The translations under genes and the position numbers were made by a program. 64,000 nucleotides of DNA from Paenibacillus spongiae (GTDB lineage Bacteria > Bacillota > Bacilli > Paenibacillales > Paenibacillaceae): NCBI RefSeq assembly GCF_024734895.1, contig NZ_CP091430.1, forward strand, positions 5,040,501 to 5,104,500, in the 5' to 3' direction. The notes under the pieces are model-generated. The model ran no database searches. It was not told where the DNA came from and was given only the letters and a program-made list of their open reading frames with translations. This document shows, one piece after another, positions 7,785-16,675 of the stretch. How positions within the stretch are numbered: the first letter of the stretch is position 1; the number at the start of each line of letters is the position of its first letter.

Positions 7785-9433
7785 TTTGAGTTCTTCTCTC
7801 CTAACCAATGGTAGAAAAAGACGGAAATCATGCCTACCGCGATAATAAATAACGAAGGAACGGACGCTTGATGAATTTGTTCGTCGCTTGCATACTGATA
7901 AGCTTTAGTTGCCAATGTATCGAAATTAAAAGGACGCAGCAGCAGGGTGAGCGGCAGCTCCTTCACAATTTCCATGAATGTCAGAATACAGCCGGTTAGC
8001 AGCGCGCCCTTGATCAAAGGCAGATCGACCTTGAAGAAGGTTCGCGTCATCCCGAATCCAAGCAGGCGGGAAGCTTCCGTATACCGGTTTCCCGTTTTCT
8101 CGAATCCCGCTTCCACCGCGTTATACCCGACCGCCAGAAAACGGATGACGTAAGCGAATATGAGCATTGCAATCGACATGCTGAGTACCAGCTTGCCCTT
8201 GCCTAACCCCAGCCAAGCATAGAAGCCGCTGAGCTGTTCATCGAAGGAAATGAATACGGCCAGCACGCCAATCGACAGAACCGCGCCGGGAACCGAATAG
8301 CCCATTGAGATCAGCTTGGAGAGAACAAGCGTAAACAGTGAGCGCCCGGTCCGAACGACATTGGCTGAGATAATGGCAAACAGCATAAGAATAGCGATAG
8401 CAATCGCAGACACGGACAGCGTATTCATGAGCATTTCCGCGAACTTGGCATTCAGGACGTCCTTATAGGTCCACTTGGCCCATACGATTAGCTGCACCAC
8501 CGGTATGAGAAAGGACAGCGATACGATAACAGCGCCGAAGCCAAAAGCGGCCCAAGCGGGCAGGCCGCGCAATCTTCTTCTCGATAACGGGCTCGACCTG
8601 TTCGTTGAAGCATTATATTTTTTCCGTTTGCGAAGCAGCCGCTCGATCAGGAACACGCCGATGATGACGCTCATGAGCCAGGCCGCCAACCGGATAGCCG
8701 ATTCGACGTCGTACATGCCGAACCAGGTGGTGAAGATCGCGGTCGTGAACGACTGAATGCCAAAATGCTTGGTCACGCCGAAGTCGTTCAACACCTCGAA
8801 AGCGACAAGACTTACGCCTCCTATAATCGCCGGCTGTGCCAGAGGAATCACGATCCGGAAGAAAATATGGAACGGATTTTTTCCGAGCAGTCTCGCATTC
8901 TCGATAAATGAAGCGCTCTGCTTCTCGAAGAATGATCGCGTAATCAAATAGACATAAGGGAACAAAAACATCGTAAAAATAAAAATAGCGCCCTTCATCG
9001 ACATGATGTCAAAATACTTCTGATCCGGAGTCCAGCCCAGCACATTGCGCATAAAAACTTGAACGCTCCCGGTGTAGCTGAGCATAGAGCCGTACGTATA
9101 TGCGGCTATATATGGAGGAATGGCCAGCGGCAGCACAAACGCCCAGGAGAAAAATCTCCTGAGCGGGAATTCGTATGCTGCAACGAGCCAGGCCAGCGTT
9201 ACGCCGATCAAGACGGTTAACGTTCCCGTCCCCAGCACCAGCCATAACGACTGAAGCGCATAGTCCTTCAGCATGTATTGCTGAATATGCTGCCAATTCT
9301 CATTGGGCTTCTGGAACAGGCCCACGAGAATATATAGAGACGGAAGAAGGGCCACGAAGGCCCCAATTACGCTTATGATCACCCAAGCATTGCTTCTCCG
9401 TTGTATTCTCCGCAGCCATGAAACAACATTCAT
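7781..9433 (-). CDS. Iron(III) ABC transporter, fused double permease (FbpB-like)
   Basis: A 550-residue integral membrane protein with about twelve transmembrane segments in two homologous halves. Each half carries an EAA-type loop that docks the ATPase: ENARLLGKNPFHIF near residue 185 and EASRLLGFGMTRTF near residue 460. This fused arrangement is typical of FbpB/ThiP-type permeases. The start lies two bases after the stop of the binding-protein gene, and its stop overlaps the ATPase start, so the three genes form one operon. With the iron-type binding protein and Fur-like sites upstream, ferric iron is the likely cargo. Confidence 0.9.
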   Translation of the reverse strand: MNVVSWLRRIQRRSNAWVIISVIGAFVALLPSLYILVGLFQKPNENWQHIQQYMLKDYALQSLWLVLGTGTLTVLIGVTLAWLVAAYEFPLRRFFSWAFVLPLAIPPYIAAYTYGSMLSYTGSVQVFMRNVLGWTPDQKYFDIMSMKGAIFIFTMFLFPYVYLITRSFFEKQSASFIENARLLGKNPFHIFFRIVIPLAQPAIIGGVSLVAFEVLNDFGVTKHFGIQSFTTAIFTTWFGMYDVESAIRLAAWLMSVIIGVFLIERLLRKRKKYNASTNRSSPLSRRRLRGLPAWAAFGFGAVIVSLSFLIPVVQLIVWAKWTYKDVLNAKFAEMLMNTLSVSAIAIAILMLFAIISANVVRTGRSLFTLVLSKLISMGYSVPGAVLSIGVLAVFISFDEQLSGFYAWLGLGKGKLVLSMSIAMLIFAYVIRFLAVGYNAVEAGFEKTGNRYTEASRLLGFGMTRTFFKVDLPLIKGALLTGCILTFMEIVKELPLTLLLRPFNFDTLATKAYQYASDEQIHQASVPSLFIIAVGMISVFFYHWLGEKNSK

Positions 9434-9435
9434 TT

Positions 9436-10560
9436 TTATTTCCAGCCTACTTTATTAAGGATTTCGGTCGCCTTCTTGTTGTGCTCTCCCAGCTTCGCAT
9501 AATCGATTTGTTGGGATTTGAATTCGCCCCACGATTTCAGCAGCTCCGGTTTGTCCGCCGCTTGGTTGACCGGGAATTCGTAGCTTCCTTGCGTAAGGAT
9601 CGTTTGTCCTTCCTTGCCTGTCATGAACTCGATCAGCTTGATGGCATTCTCTTTATTCTTGGCATGCTTGGTCAGTCCAATGCCGCTAATATTCAGATGC
9701 GTGCCGGTCGTGTCCTGGTTAGGGAAGAATACGCCGATGTTCTCGGCTACCTTCACTTCTTCCGCATCCTTGGAATTCAACATTTGACCGACGTAGTAAG
9801 TATTCATGATCGCGACATCGCCGACTTTGGCAGCGATAGCCTTGGCTTGGTCGCGGTCTCCGCCTTCAGGATCGCGCGCAAAGTTGTTGACGATGCCCTT
9901 AGCCCACTCTTCAGCCTTCTGCTCCCCGTTCAGTTCGACAAAGGAGGCCAGGAGCGACTGATTATATAAGCTTGAAGAAGAGCGTGCCAGCACCTTTCCT
10001 TTCCACTTATCGGTCGCGAGATCCTCGTAAGTGGACAGCTGCTCCGGCTTCACGCGATCCTTCGCATAGACGATAACGCGTGCGCGGGTTGCAACGCCAA
10101 CCCAGTTGTTATCCTTGTCGCGCCATTGCTCGGGAACGTTCTGTTCCACAGTCGCGGATTCGATCGGCTGAAGAACGTCATTCTGCTTCGCGTAATTCAA
10201 CACGCCGCCATCAACGGTAACGAACAAGTCCGCTTCGGAGCTTTCGCCCTCGCGCTTCAAACGCTCTACAAGCTCCTCTGCCGTTCCCTTGACCTCATTG
10301 ACCTTAATGCCTGTCTGCTTCGTAAATTCTTCATAGATAAGACTGTCTACATCATAATGCCGTGCAGTAAAGACGTTGACGACTTTGTCTTTGCCTGACC
10401 CTTCCGTAGTATCTTCGGGTTTCTTCTCATCATTCGCCGTATTCGGTGCCGTATTTCCTTTTACCGCTGTGCCGTTGTTCTCGGCATTAGAGCCGCAGCC
10501 GGTCATAAATACGAGTGTCATCATGACCATAAGCATGATGCCGACAGTATACTTTTTCAT
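9436..10560 (-). CDS. Iron(III) ABC transporter, substrate-binding lipoprotein (FbpA-like)
   Basis: A 374-residue extracellular binding protein. The signal peptide ends in a lipobox, FMTGC (Cys about residue 22), so it is anchored to the membrane by lipid. An acidic, Asn-rich linker leads to the binding domain, which starts VVNVFTARHYDVD, a signature of ferric-binding proteins where a His or Tyr helps bind iron. Later tyrosines (NTYYVGQML) match the paired Tyr ligands of FbpA/FutA. It is the first gene of the operon, behind two Fur-box-like sites. Cargo could be another metal or a metal chelate, but iron fits best. Confidence 0.9.
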   Translation of the reverse strand: MKKYTVGIMLMVMMTLVFMTGCGSNAENNGTAVKGNTAPNTANDEKKPEDTTEGSGKDKVVNVFTARHYDVDSLIYEEFTKQTGIKVNEVKGTAEELVERLKREGESSEADLFVTVDGGVLNYAKQNDVLQPIESATVEQNVPEQWRDKDNNWVGVATRARVIVYAKDRVKPEQLSTYEDLATDKWKGKVLARSSSSLYNQSLLASFVELNGEQKAEEWAKGIVNNFARDPEGGDRDQAKAIAAKVGDVAIMNTYYVGQMLNSKDAEEVKVAENIGVFFPNQDTTGTHLNISGIGLTKHAKNKENAIKLIEFMTGKEGQTILTQGSYEFPVNQAADKPELLKSWGEFKSQQIDYAKLGEHNKKATEILNKVGWK

Positions 10561-10617
10561 TTCCCTTCCTACCCCGCAATCGTTTTAATAATAATCCATT
10601 AGCAGCTGTACTTCTTT

Positions 10618-10687
10618 GCAATTAATACTCATTCTCATTTGAAGCTTTGAAGCAACGTCGATTCAATTGATAATGAATATCATTACC
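10618..10687. promoter_or_regulatory. Fur-box-like sites upstream of the iron importer
   Basis: GATAATGAATATCATTACC at 10669-10687 matches 16 of 19 positions of the classical Fur box and contains the TGATAAT half-site of the Bacillus consensus. A second, weaker match (about 12 of 19) lies at 10618-10636 on the minus strand. Both lie between the histidine-kinase gene and the iron-binding protein gene, so iron-dependent repression is inferred. Confidence 0.75.
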
Positions 10688-10751
10688 AAGCGCATCGACT
10701 ATTGCCTATTGTAACGGACTAAAATGAGAAAATGATGTGAAAACAAAAAAA

Positions 10752-12182
10752 TTATTCATTTTTTTGCACATCATACTGCTTTATCAGACAAACCGAAACG
10801 GTCGTGCCCACATTCACCTTGCTGTATAGCGTGATTGTTCCCTTGTAACGTTCCGTCAGACGTTTGGCAATCGCCAATCCGAGGCCGTGCCCGCCCTGTT
10901 CGCCGCTTCTCGCTTTGTCCACACGGTAGAACCGGTCCAAGACGAATGGCTGATCCCCTTCAGGGATCCCCATGCCGCAGTCGGTTATTGCTAGACATAC
11001 CATGTCTTTGTCCATTGCACCGCGTACCGTGATCATTGCGCTTTCCGGCGAATATTTAACCGCATTATCCAGCAGGATAAGAAGGATTTGCTCCAAATGC
11101 TGCGCGGTAATTGTGAGTGCGACATCCTTGATCGCTTCCAGATCAACTTCAATGCGAGCCTCCGGATGAAGAACTTCAACGTTTCTGACCATCGTTCGGA
11201 TAATCTGTTCCGGATTGGTGACCACCGCTTTCTCATCGATGCCGCCTTGCTCAGCCCGCGTCAGCATAAGCAGCTCCTCCACGAGTCCCTTCAAACGGGA
11301 CGTCTCTAGAATCGAGGCTTCCAGCGATTCCTCCAATATAGCCGGGTCCGTCTTGCCCCAGCGCTGCAGCATCGATAGATGCCCTTCTACGATGGCGACC
11401 GGTGTTCTCAATTCATGAGATGCATCCTCAACGAACTGTCTCTGCTGCTTAAACGACTGTTCCACTTGATCCATCATTTCGTTAAACATCTTCATGAGCG
11501 TGGAGATCTCATCCTGATTGTCGCCGATCCTCACCCGTTCGTGCAGTCCTTTTTGTTTCACATTCCGCATCGTTTCCGCCATCGACTGCAGCGGCCTGAG
11601 CAGCTGCCGCGCAAGCAGCATGCCGCCTAATCCGCTTAAGATGACGGCTCCTATGCCGCATAGGATCATGACATAGAGAATATCCTTCGTTAATTCATGG
11701 AAGACCTGCGTGCTCTTCACGATCTCGATCGTCCCGTTGAATTGAAATATCGTCAAGGGACTCCTCATGATAAGCAGCCGGTGGTCCTTGAACGTCCCTT
11801 CTTCAAGCGAAGGCCGCGTGACCGCCTTCGGTTCGACCCACTCCACAGGCAGATCATTGGATACGACGATAATCGGCGTGCCGTTCTCATCCAGAACCCG
11901 TAGAAATTGATCCTGGCGATTCACCTTTTCCAGAAAACTGCGTATTTCGGCCTTATCGCTCTCTCCGAAGGAAGCTTCCTTCTCCAGAAAATAGTTTAAG
12001 ATTTCCCGCATATCTTGTTCCGTACGAGTCTCTTCCCGCTTGAGCATCCATTGTTCGACGAATACATACTGCACCGCATTATAGGCTGCGAACAGAAGAA
12101 AGAGCAGCAAGGCCGAAGCGATCGTCAGTCTCCACTTGACCGGCATGCGAGAGAATGGGAACGCCATCGACGGTCTCTTCAT
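10752..12182 (-). CDS. Sensor histidine kinase (OmpR-partner type)
   Basis: A 476-residue membrane kinase that autophosphorylates and passes phosphate to the response regulator encoded just upstream. It has a first transmembrane segment around residues 17-39, an extracytoplasmic sensor of about 120 residues, a second segment around 165-190, a HAMP domain, the HisKA H-box ASHELRTP, and an ATPase domain with N-box LLDNAVKYSP, G1 DCGMGIP, F-box LDRFYR and G2 GGHGLGLA. Its start overlaps the regulator stop by four bases (ATGA), so the two are translationally coupled. The signal is unknown. The iron importer follows on the same strand but behind its own Fur-like control. Confidence 0.94.
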   Translation of the reverse strand: MKRPSMAFPFSRMPVKWRLTIASALLLFLLFAAYNAVQYVFVEQWMLKREETRTEQDMREILNYFLEKEASFGESDKAEIRSFLEKVNRQDQFLRVLDENGTPIIVVSNDLPVEWVEPKAVTRPSLEEGTFKDHRLLIMRSPLTIFQFNGTIEIVKSTQVFHELTKDILYVMILCGIGAVILSGLGGMLLARQLLRPLQSMAETMRNVKQKGLHERVRIGDNQDEISTLMKMFNEMMDQVEQSFKQQRQFVEDASHELRTPVAIVEGHLSMLQRWGKTDPAILEESLEASILETSRLKGLVEELLMLTRAEQGGIDEKAVVTNPEQIIRTMVRNVEVLHPEARIEVDLEAIKDVALTITAQHLEQILLILLDNAVKYSPESAMITVRGAMDKDMVCLAITDCGMGIPEGDQPFVLDRFYRVDKARSGEQGGHGLGLAIAKRLTERYKGTITLYSKVNVGTTVSVCLIKQYDVQKNE

Positions 12183-12862
12183 TGCCGCATCACGTATCCG
12201 ATCCCGCGCAGCGTTTGAATGCAGCTGACTTCGTTAGCGCTGTCGATCTTATTCCGCAAATATCGGACATATACATCCACGACATTCGTATCGACTGCCG
12301 CCTCGAATCCCCACACTTTATCCAAGAGGGCCTCGCGTGTTAATACCCGGTTCACATTCTCCATGAACGTGACGAGAAGCCCATACTCTCGCTTCGTCAA
12401 GTGGATCTGCTCCTCCCCTTTCCGGACTACTCTGGAATCCAGATTGACGCTCAGGTCTTGAAAAACGAGCAGTGGCGCAGTCGCTTCAACAACGGCATCC
12501 TCCTGCCTTCTAAAGATGACCCGAATGCGGGCTAACAATTCTTCGATCGCAAACGGCTTCGTCATATAATCATCGGCCCCATGGTCGAGACCGGATACCC
12601 GGTCTACGACGCTATCCTTGGCCGTCAGCATAATAATCGGCGTTTTTTTGACGGAACGTATTTGACGGCATACTTCGATGCCATTTAATTTCGGAAGCAT
12701 CAGATCGAGGAGAATGACATCATAGTCCTCTCTCAGCGCAAGAGACAGCCCCTGTTCCCCGTCGGTTGCCACCTGAACGTCGTAGGACTCGTGCTTAAGC
12801 TCCAGCTCAATAAATCGCGCCATATTTTTTTCATCTTCAACGAGTAATATTTTTTTCATCAT
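12179..12862 (-). CDS. OmpR/PhoB-family response regulator
   Basis: A 227-residue two-domain regulator. The receiver domain shows the acidic pair at ED (residues 10-11), the phospho-acceptor aspartate in VILLDLMLP and the lysine in MLTAKD. The C-terminal winged helix contains LTKREYGLL, VWGFEAAVDTNVVDVY and the typical RGIGYVMR ending. It activates or represses promoters when phosphorylated by the neighbouring kinase. The pair belongs to the branch that includes ArlRS- and MprAB-like systems; the regulon is not visible. Confidence 0.95.
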   Translation of the reverse strand: MMKKILLVEDEKNMARFIELELKHESYDVQVATDGEQGLSLALREDYDVILLDLMLPKLNGIEVCRQIRSVKKTPIIMLTAKDSVVDRVSGLDHGADDYMTKPFAIEELLARIRVIFRRQEDAVVEATAPLLVFQDLSVNLDSRVVRKGEEQIHLTKREYGLLVTFMENVNRVLTREALLDKVWGFEAAVDTNVVDVYVRYLRNKIDSANEVSCIQTLRGIGYVMRQ

Positions 12863-12977
12863 TGACCCGGAAAAACTCCATCCATTGAGAAGAATTATCA
12901 GAATTTACCGTATTCAGTTTAATACATTCGCAATAGACGTTCAACTATGCATGTATTTATTGATACCTATACAGAAA

Positions 12978-12999
12978 GGCTGCCGGAAAATCGGCAGCC
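12978..12999 (-). terminator. Terminator after the sulfatase gene
   Basis: GGCTGCCG (12978-12985) pairs perfectly with CGGCAGCC (12992-12999) around a six-base loop. The minus-strand tail is CTTTCTGTAT, a modest T-rich stretch. It lies nine bases after the sulfatase stop. Confidence 0.7.
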
Positions 13000-13007
13000 C
13001 GTTTATG

Positions 13008-14477
13008 TCATTTTGCTCCACTCACCCTGACCTTATAATAGGGGGAGACGATCGCCGGTTTCCCGGCTTGGTTAACCAATTCAGCCTCGTCCGTCAGACC
13101 TGCATCCCGCTTCGCGAGTATGTCCACCAGCCTCCGTCTCCAGTGCTGCAGCCGGCGCTGCTCCTCCGGACGGTCCGCCAGATTCCGGCATTCTCCCGGA
13201 TCCGTCTGCAGATCGAATAGCTGCTCGCTCCCCAGCCGCGGGAACCACATATACTTCATTTTGCCATCCGTCAGGAAGTGCATCTCCTGCTCATCCGAGT
13301 AACAGGCGCAATGCTCGCCATGTACATATTCCCGCCAATCAGCAATCTCCGCATCCAGCATCAGCCCTTTCATGCTCCTGCCGTCAACCGTCTCCGGTAT
13401 GTCCAAGCCGGCTATGTCCAATATCGTCGGCATCACATCCTGAATCGTGACCGGCTCGGTCACTCTGCCCTTCGCTTTGCCATAGGAGCGCGGCAGCCTG
13501 ACGATCATCGGAATATGAGCGGATCCTTCATAGCCGTAGGTTTTGCGCCATAGATTGTGATCTCCGAGCATATCGCCATGGTCGGACAGAAACACGATCA
13601 TCGTGTTGTCGTACAGCCCTTCCCGCTCTAGGCATTGGATCAGCCGTCCGATCTGATGGTCAATATGATGAATAAGTCCGTAATAGCCCGCTCGGGCCCG
13701 ACGGACCTCCTCCGGCTTGCGCACGCCCCGCCATGCGACGGGACTGACCGCATCCTCCGGTTTGTCATGAATATGCGCCCAATCGCCGACGAACGGATCC
13801 GGCATGCGCTTTCGATCATACAGATCGAAATAGACGGATGGCGCATCAAATGGAGAATGCGGCCTCGCGAAGGAGGTTTTCAGAAAGAACGGTTTTCTCG
13901 GATCTCTCCGTTTGATGAACGCAATCGATTCGTTCACCGTCCAATTGGTCGGATGCAAATACTCAGGCGCGTGATACGGCCTTGCCATCCATGAATTCCA
14001 ATGAATGCCGTGATCGACGAACTCATAGGGGCCTGTCTTGTTCCGTTCGAACCATGCCTGATAATCCGAGACGAAATTACGGTCCTCCACCCGGCCGGAT
14101 TCATCCAGCAGCGTATGATGAAACCCGTTCAACGACCGCTGCGGGTAAAAATGCATCTTGCCGATTCCTTGAGTATGGTAGCCCGCATCGGCCAGAACGC
14201 CGGGAAGCGTATGGGCGAACCCCGTTTCCATCGGTCCTTGTCCGGCGCCCATACCCAATATTCCGGTATGCCACGGATCCATCCCGCTCAGCAAGCTTGC
14301 CCGGGCGGGAATGCATGACGGAGACGGGGTGTACGCATGCTCGAACACGGTTCCTTCCGCCGCCAGCGCATCCAGGTTGACGGTCTCGATGATTTCGTTT
14401 CCATAACTGCCCATTGTGTCCCATCGCTGCTGATCGGTCATGATCATGACGATGTTAGGCTGCTGTTTCGACGCCAT
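13008..14477 (-). CDS. Sulfatase, Cys-type (alkaline-phosphatase superfamily)
   Basis: A 489-residue arylsulfatase-like hydrolase that removes sulfate esters, probably from a sugar. The Cys-x-Pro-x-Arg motif is CIPAR with C55 as the residue converted to formylglycine and R59 following. Metal ligands are visible in the N-terminal IVMIMTDQQ and in LSDHGDMLGDH. No signal peptide is present, so it acts in the cytoplasm. The start at 14477 has AGGAGG seven bases upstream; a longer frame to 14627 overlaps the neighbouring sulfatase and lacks family similarity. It follows the second sulfatase by 41 bases on the same strand and lies downstream of a CUT1 importer, so it likely acts on an imported sulfated oligosaccharide. 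No sulfatase-maturing enzyme lies in the window. Confidence 0.93.
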   Translation of the reverse strand: MASKQQPNIVMIMTDQQRWDTMGSYGNEIIETVNLDALAAEGTVFEHAYTPSPSCIPARASLLSGMDPWHTGILGMGAGQGPMETGFAHTLPGVLADAGYHTQGIGKMHFYPQRSLNGFHHTLLDESGRVEDRNFVSDYQAWFERNKTGPYEFVDHGIHWNSWMARPYHAPEYLHPTNWTVNESIAFIKRRDPRKPFFLKTSFARPHSPFDAPSVYFDLYDRKRMPDPFVGDWAHIHDKPEDAVSPVAWRGVRKPEEVRRARAGYYGLIHHIDHQIGRLIQCLEREGLYDNTMIVFLSDHGDMLGDHNLWRKTYGYEGSAHIPMIVRLPRSYGKAKGRVTEPVTIQDVMPTILDIAGLDIPETVDGRSMKGLMLDAEIADWREYVHGEHCACYSDEQEMHFLTDGKMKYMWFPRLGSEQLFDLQTDPGECRNLADRPEEQRRLQHWRRRLVDILAKRDAGLTDEAELVNQAGKPAIVSPYYKVRVSGAK

Positions 14478-14518
14478 GCCTATTCCTCCTCTTTCTTCAC
14501 GATTCCTCCATCGGGCGG

Positions 14519-16027
14519 CTATGCATGGTGCAGACGAGGCATCGGCATCGGCTCCTTGCCCATCTCCGCCCATAAGAAGTGAAGCAGCAGCCGCCCCTTC
14601 ACGTCCTGGTGGCCGGGATCGTCCCACAGATTGCGTAACTCGCCCGGGTCCTCATACAGGTCGAATAGTTCGCCGTATGGGCGTTCATAGTAGACGGTCA
14701 GCTTGTAACGTTCGCTCACATAGGTTTTGACGTGCATCAAGGTCGGTTCGTTGCGATTCTCGCAGATGACATGGTCCCTTGCGGCAGATTGCTCCCCGAG
14801 CCATACCCGGCTTTGATCCACGCCTGTCATTGTCGGCGGAACCGGTATTCCCGAGAAACCAAGGAACGTCGGCGCCAGATCGACCAGCGATTGCAGCGAC
14901 GAGTCGACCCGGCCGGCCGGAACGCTGCCCGGGTATCTTACAATGAACGGAAGCTTCAGCAGATCCTCGTAGTGGAAGGCGCCCTTGAACTGCAGTCCGT
15001 GCTGTCCGAAGAAATGCCCATGATCGGTTGTATAGACGACAATCGTATTATCGGCAATACCCAGCTCGTCAAGCTTATCCAGTATCCGCCCGACATACTT
15101 GTCCATGAAGCTGACCATCCCGTAATAGACGGCCATGTTCTTCCGCTGCTTCTCCTTCGGAATCAGATGCGTGTACAGCCCGTGTACACCCTTTCCCGTC
15201 TCCTGATAAGCCGAAAAATCAGGACGTTCAAGCTGCGTCATGCCGAAGTGAGGCGGATTGGCCTCATGCTCTCCGGGAGTCAATTCAGGCAAGGTTAGCC
15301 GCTCGGGATCGTACATCGTATCCCACGGCTCGGAAACGAGATAAGGCGGATGCGGATCAGGAAAGCTCGCCCATACGAAGAAAGGCTCCTCATCGTCGGT
15401 ATAACGCTCCATTAAGGCGTTCGTCCGCGCCGCTATCCATGTATTGTAATGATACGCTTCGGGCAGCGACCAGCGGTGCTCCGCCGAATACGGTAGACTT
15501 CCCGTCGGCTCGGCGTAATGCGCCTTCCAATCGAACCCCTGCTCCTCCATCCATATGGCATAATGCTGTCCGACCAAATGCTCGTGCGCATGATTCCGCA
15601 GCATTTCGGCATGCTCGAAGCCGTAGAACGGTCCGGTAAAATCGCGCCAGTAATCCAAATCCTGCAGCAGCGGCATCATCTCCACGGACGGATGCTCGTC
15701 CGTCGAAGCCAGCGGTTGAAAATGCGCTTTGCCGACAAGCGCGGTCCGATAACCGCCCGCCTGCAGATCGTCCCCTACCGTCCTGACGTCCTCGGACAGC
15801 TTGGTCCCGAGCGCCCAGGCGCCGTGCTGGCTCGGATACATCCCCGTAATGATCGACGACCGGCTGGGCGTACAAGTCGGATTCGGACAATAAGCCCGCA
15901 TGAATGCAGTGCCTTCGCGCACCAGACGGTCAAGATTGGGCGTCGAGATTTCATCGTTGAACGCGCCGATCGTGTTCCAATGCTGTTGATCGCTCGTAAT
16001 CAATAGAATGTTCGGTTTCTTGGCCAT
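14519..16027 (-). CDS. Sulfatase, Cys-type, second copy
   Basis: A 502-residue sulfatase, related to the next gene but clearly diverged. The formylglycine motif is CTPSR (C52, R56). Metal sites are ILLITSDQQHW at the N-terminus and YTTDHGHFFGQHG in the middle. The ATG at 16027 has AAGGAGG six to seven bases upstream; the apparent 44-residue extension is translated repeat DNA and should be discarded. It has no signal peptide. The pair of different sulfatases suggests two sulfate positions on one glycan. Directly upstream are four tandem 67-bp hairpin units, placing repeat-derived RNA in its leader. Confidence 0.93.
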   Translation of the reverse strand: MAKKPNILLITSDQQHWNTIGAFNDEISTPNLDRLVREGTAFMRAYCPNPTCTPSRSSIITGMYPSQHGAWALGTKLSEDVRTVGDDLQAGGYRTALVGKAHFQPLASTDEHPSVEMMPLLQDLDYWRDFTGPFYGFEHAEMLRNHAHEHLVGQHYAIWMEEQGFDWKAHYAEPTGSLPYSAEHRWSLPEAYHYNTWIAARTNALMERYTDDEEPFFVWASFPDPHPPYLVSEPWDTMYDPERLTLPELTPGEHEANPPHFGMTQLERPDFSAYQETGKGVHGLYTHLIPKEKQRKNMAVYYGMVSFMDKYVGRILDKLDELGIADNTIVVYTTDHGHFFGQHGLQFKGAFHYEDLLKLPFIVRYPGSVPAGRVDSSLQSLVDLAPTFLGFSGIPVPPTMTGVDQSRVWLGEQSAARDHVICENRNEPTLMHVKTYVSERYKLTVYYERPYGELFDLYEDPGELRNLWDDPGHQDVKGRLLLHFLWAEMGKEPMPMPRLHHA

Positions 16028-16043
16028 TGTTTGCCTCCTTAAA

Positions 16044-16316
16044 GTTTTGTGGATGCACCGCTGACGAGGGAGCGGTCTAAAGCAAAACTCTCTTCGAAAG
16101 CATAAGCTTCGTTTTGTGGATGCACCGCTGACGAAGGTGCGGTCTTGAGCAAAACTCACTTCGAAAGCATAAGCTTAGTTTTGTGGATGCACCGCTGCCG
16201 AAGGTGCGGTTTTGAGCAAAACTCACTTCGAAAGCATAAGCTTAGTTTTGTGGATGCACCGCTGACGAAGTAGCATTTTAGTGCAAATCTCTCTTCGAAA
16301 GACGAGCTTCGTTTTG
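16044..16316. repeat. 67-bp tandem hairpin repeat, locus 1 (four units plus a degenerate fifth)
   Basis: Units begin with GTTTTG at 16044, 16111, 16178 and 16245, an exact 67-base period; a decayed unit begins at 16311. Each unit has an outer pair GTTTTG/CAAAAC, an inner 5-bp stem ACCGC/GCGGT around a 10-base loop, and a TTCGAAAGC tail. The fourth unit's inner stem is broken. Related units occur at 58181-58290. The array ends 17 bases before the sulfatase start codon. Confidence 0.92.
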
Positions 16317-16424
16317 AGAAATCAATGCTTCTGAAGAAGAAGCCAAGAGTAACTATCATCGGAAGCATAGCTTAGTTTCATAGGGCATGTCTATATGATA
16401 ATGAACCTATGCATGATACAACGA

Positions 16425-16556
16425 GCGGAGCAGGAAGAATGATTCTGAAGAAGCGTTAGCGGTCGCCTTTGTTCCCGGATTTCAACTTATACCTACACTG
16501 ATTCAAAAAAATCCGGGAACAACGGCGATCGGAAGAACGTTCTGCCTGCGCAGCGG
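16425..16556. repeat. Long imperfect inverted repeat, locus 1
   Basis: Two arms of about 50 bases flank a short spacer. The inner arms share a TTGTTCCCGGATTT block and its reverse complement AAATCCGGGAACAA. The outer arms are GCAGGAAGAAT and AGAACGTTCTGCCTGC-like. A copy with the same order occurs at 58297-58430. It could fold into a large RNA or DNA hairpin downstream of the binding-protein gene. Confidence 0.85.
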
Positions 16557-16632
16557 TTGTTTCCTGTGCTTTGGCTCATTTCAACTTAGGCCTGCCCTGC
16601 GGTTGTGTTCTATGCTTTAGTTAATAAGCTCG

Positions 16633-16659
16633 CCCCGATATCGGAAACCAATATCGGGG
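16633..16659 (-). terminator. Terminator-like hairpin after the binding-protein gene
   Basis: CCCCGATAT at 16633-16641 pairs with ATATCGGGG at 16651-16659. The minus-strand tail CGAGCTTATTAA has few T, so it may be leaky and let transcription reach the sulfatases. Confidence 0.55.
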
Positions 16660-16675
16660 ACGGTTGGAATGCAAG

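Noticed and set aside
13008..14627. 50-residue N-terminal extension of the first sulfatase
   Set aside because: It overlaps the upstream sulfatase's end and lacks a ribosome site, while ATG 14477 has AGGAGG at ideal distance.
16044..16316. Possible CRISPR array
   Set aside because: The units are tandem 67-bp repeats without unique spacers, and no cas genes are present.
16027..16368. ORFs and N-terminal extensions through the repeat array (for example RCIHKT-type translations)
   Set aside because: They are translations of the repeat itself; the true sulfatase start at 16027 has a strong ribosome site.
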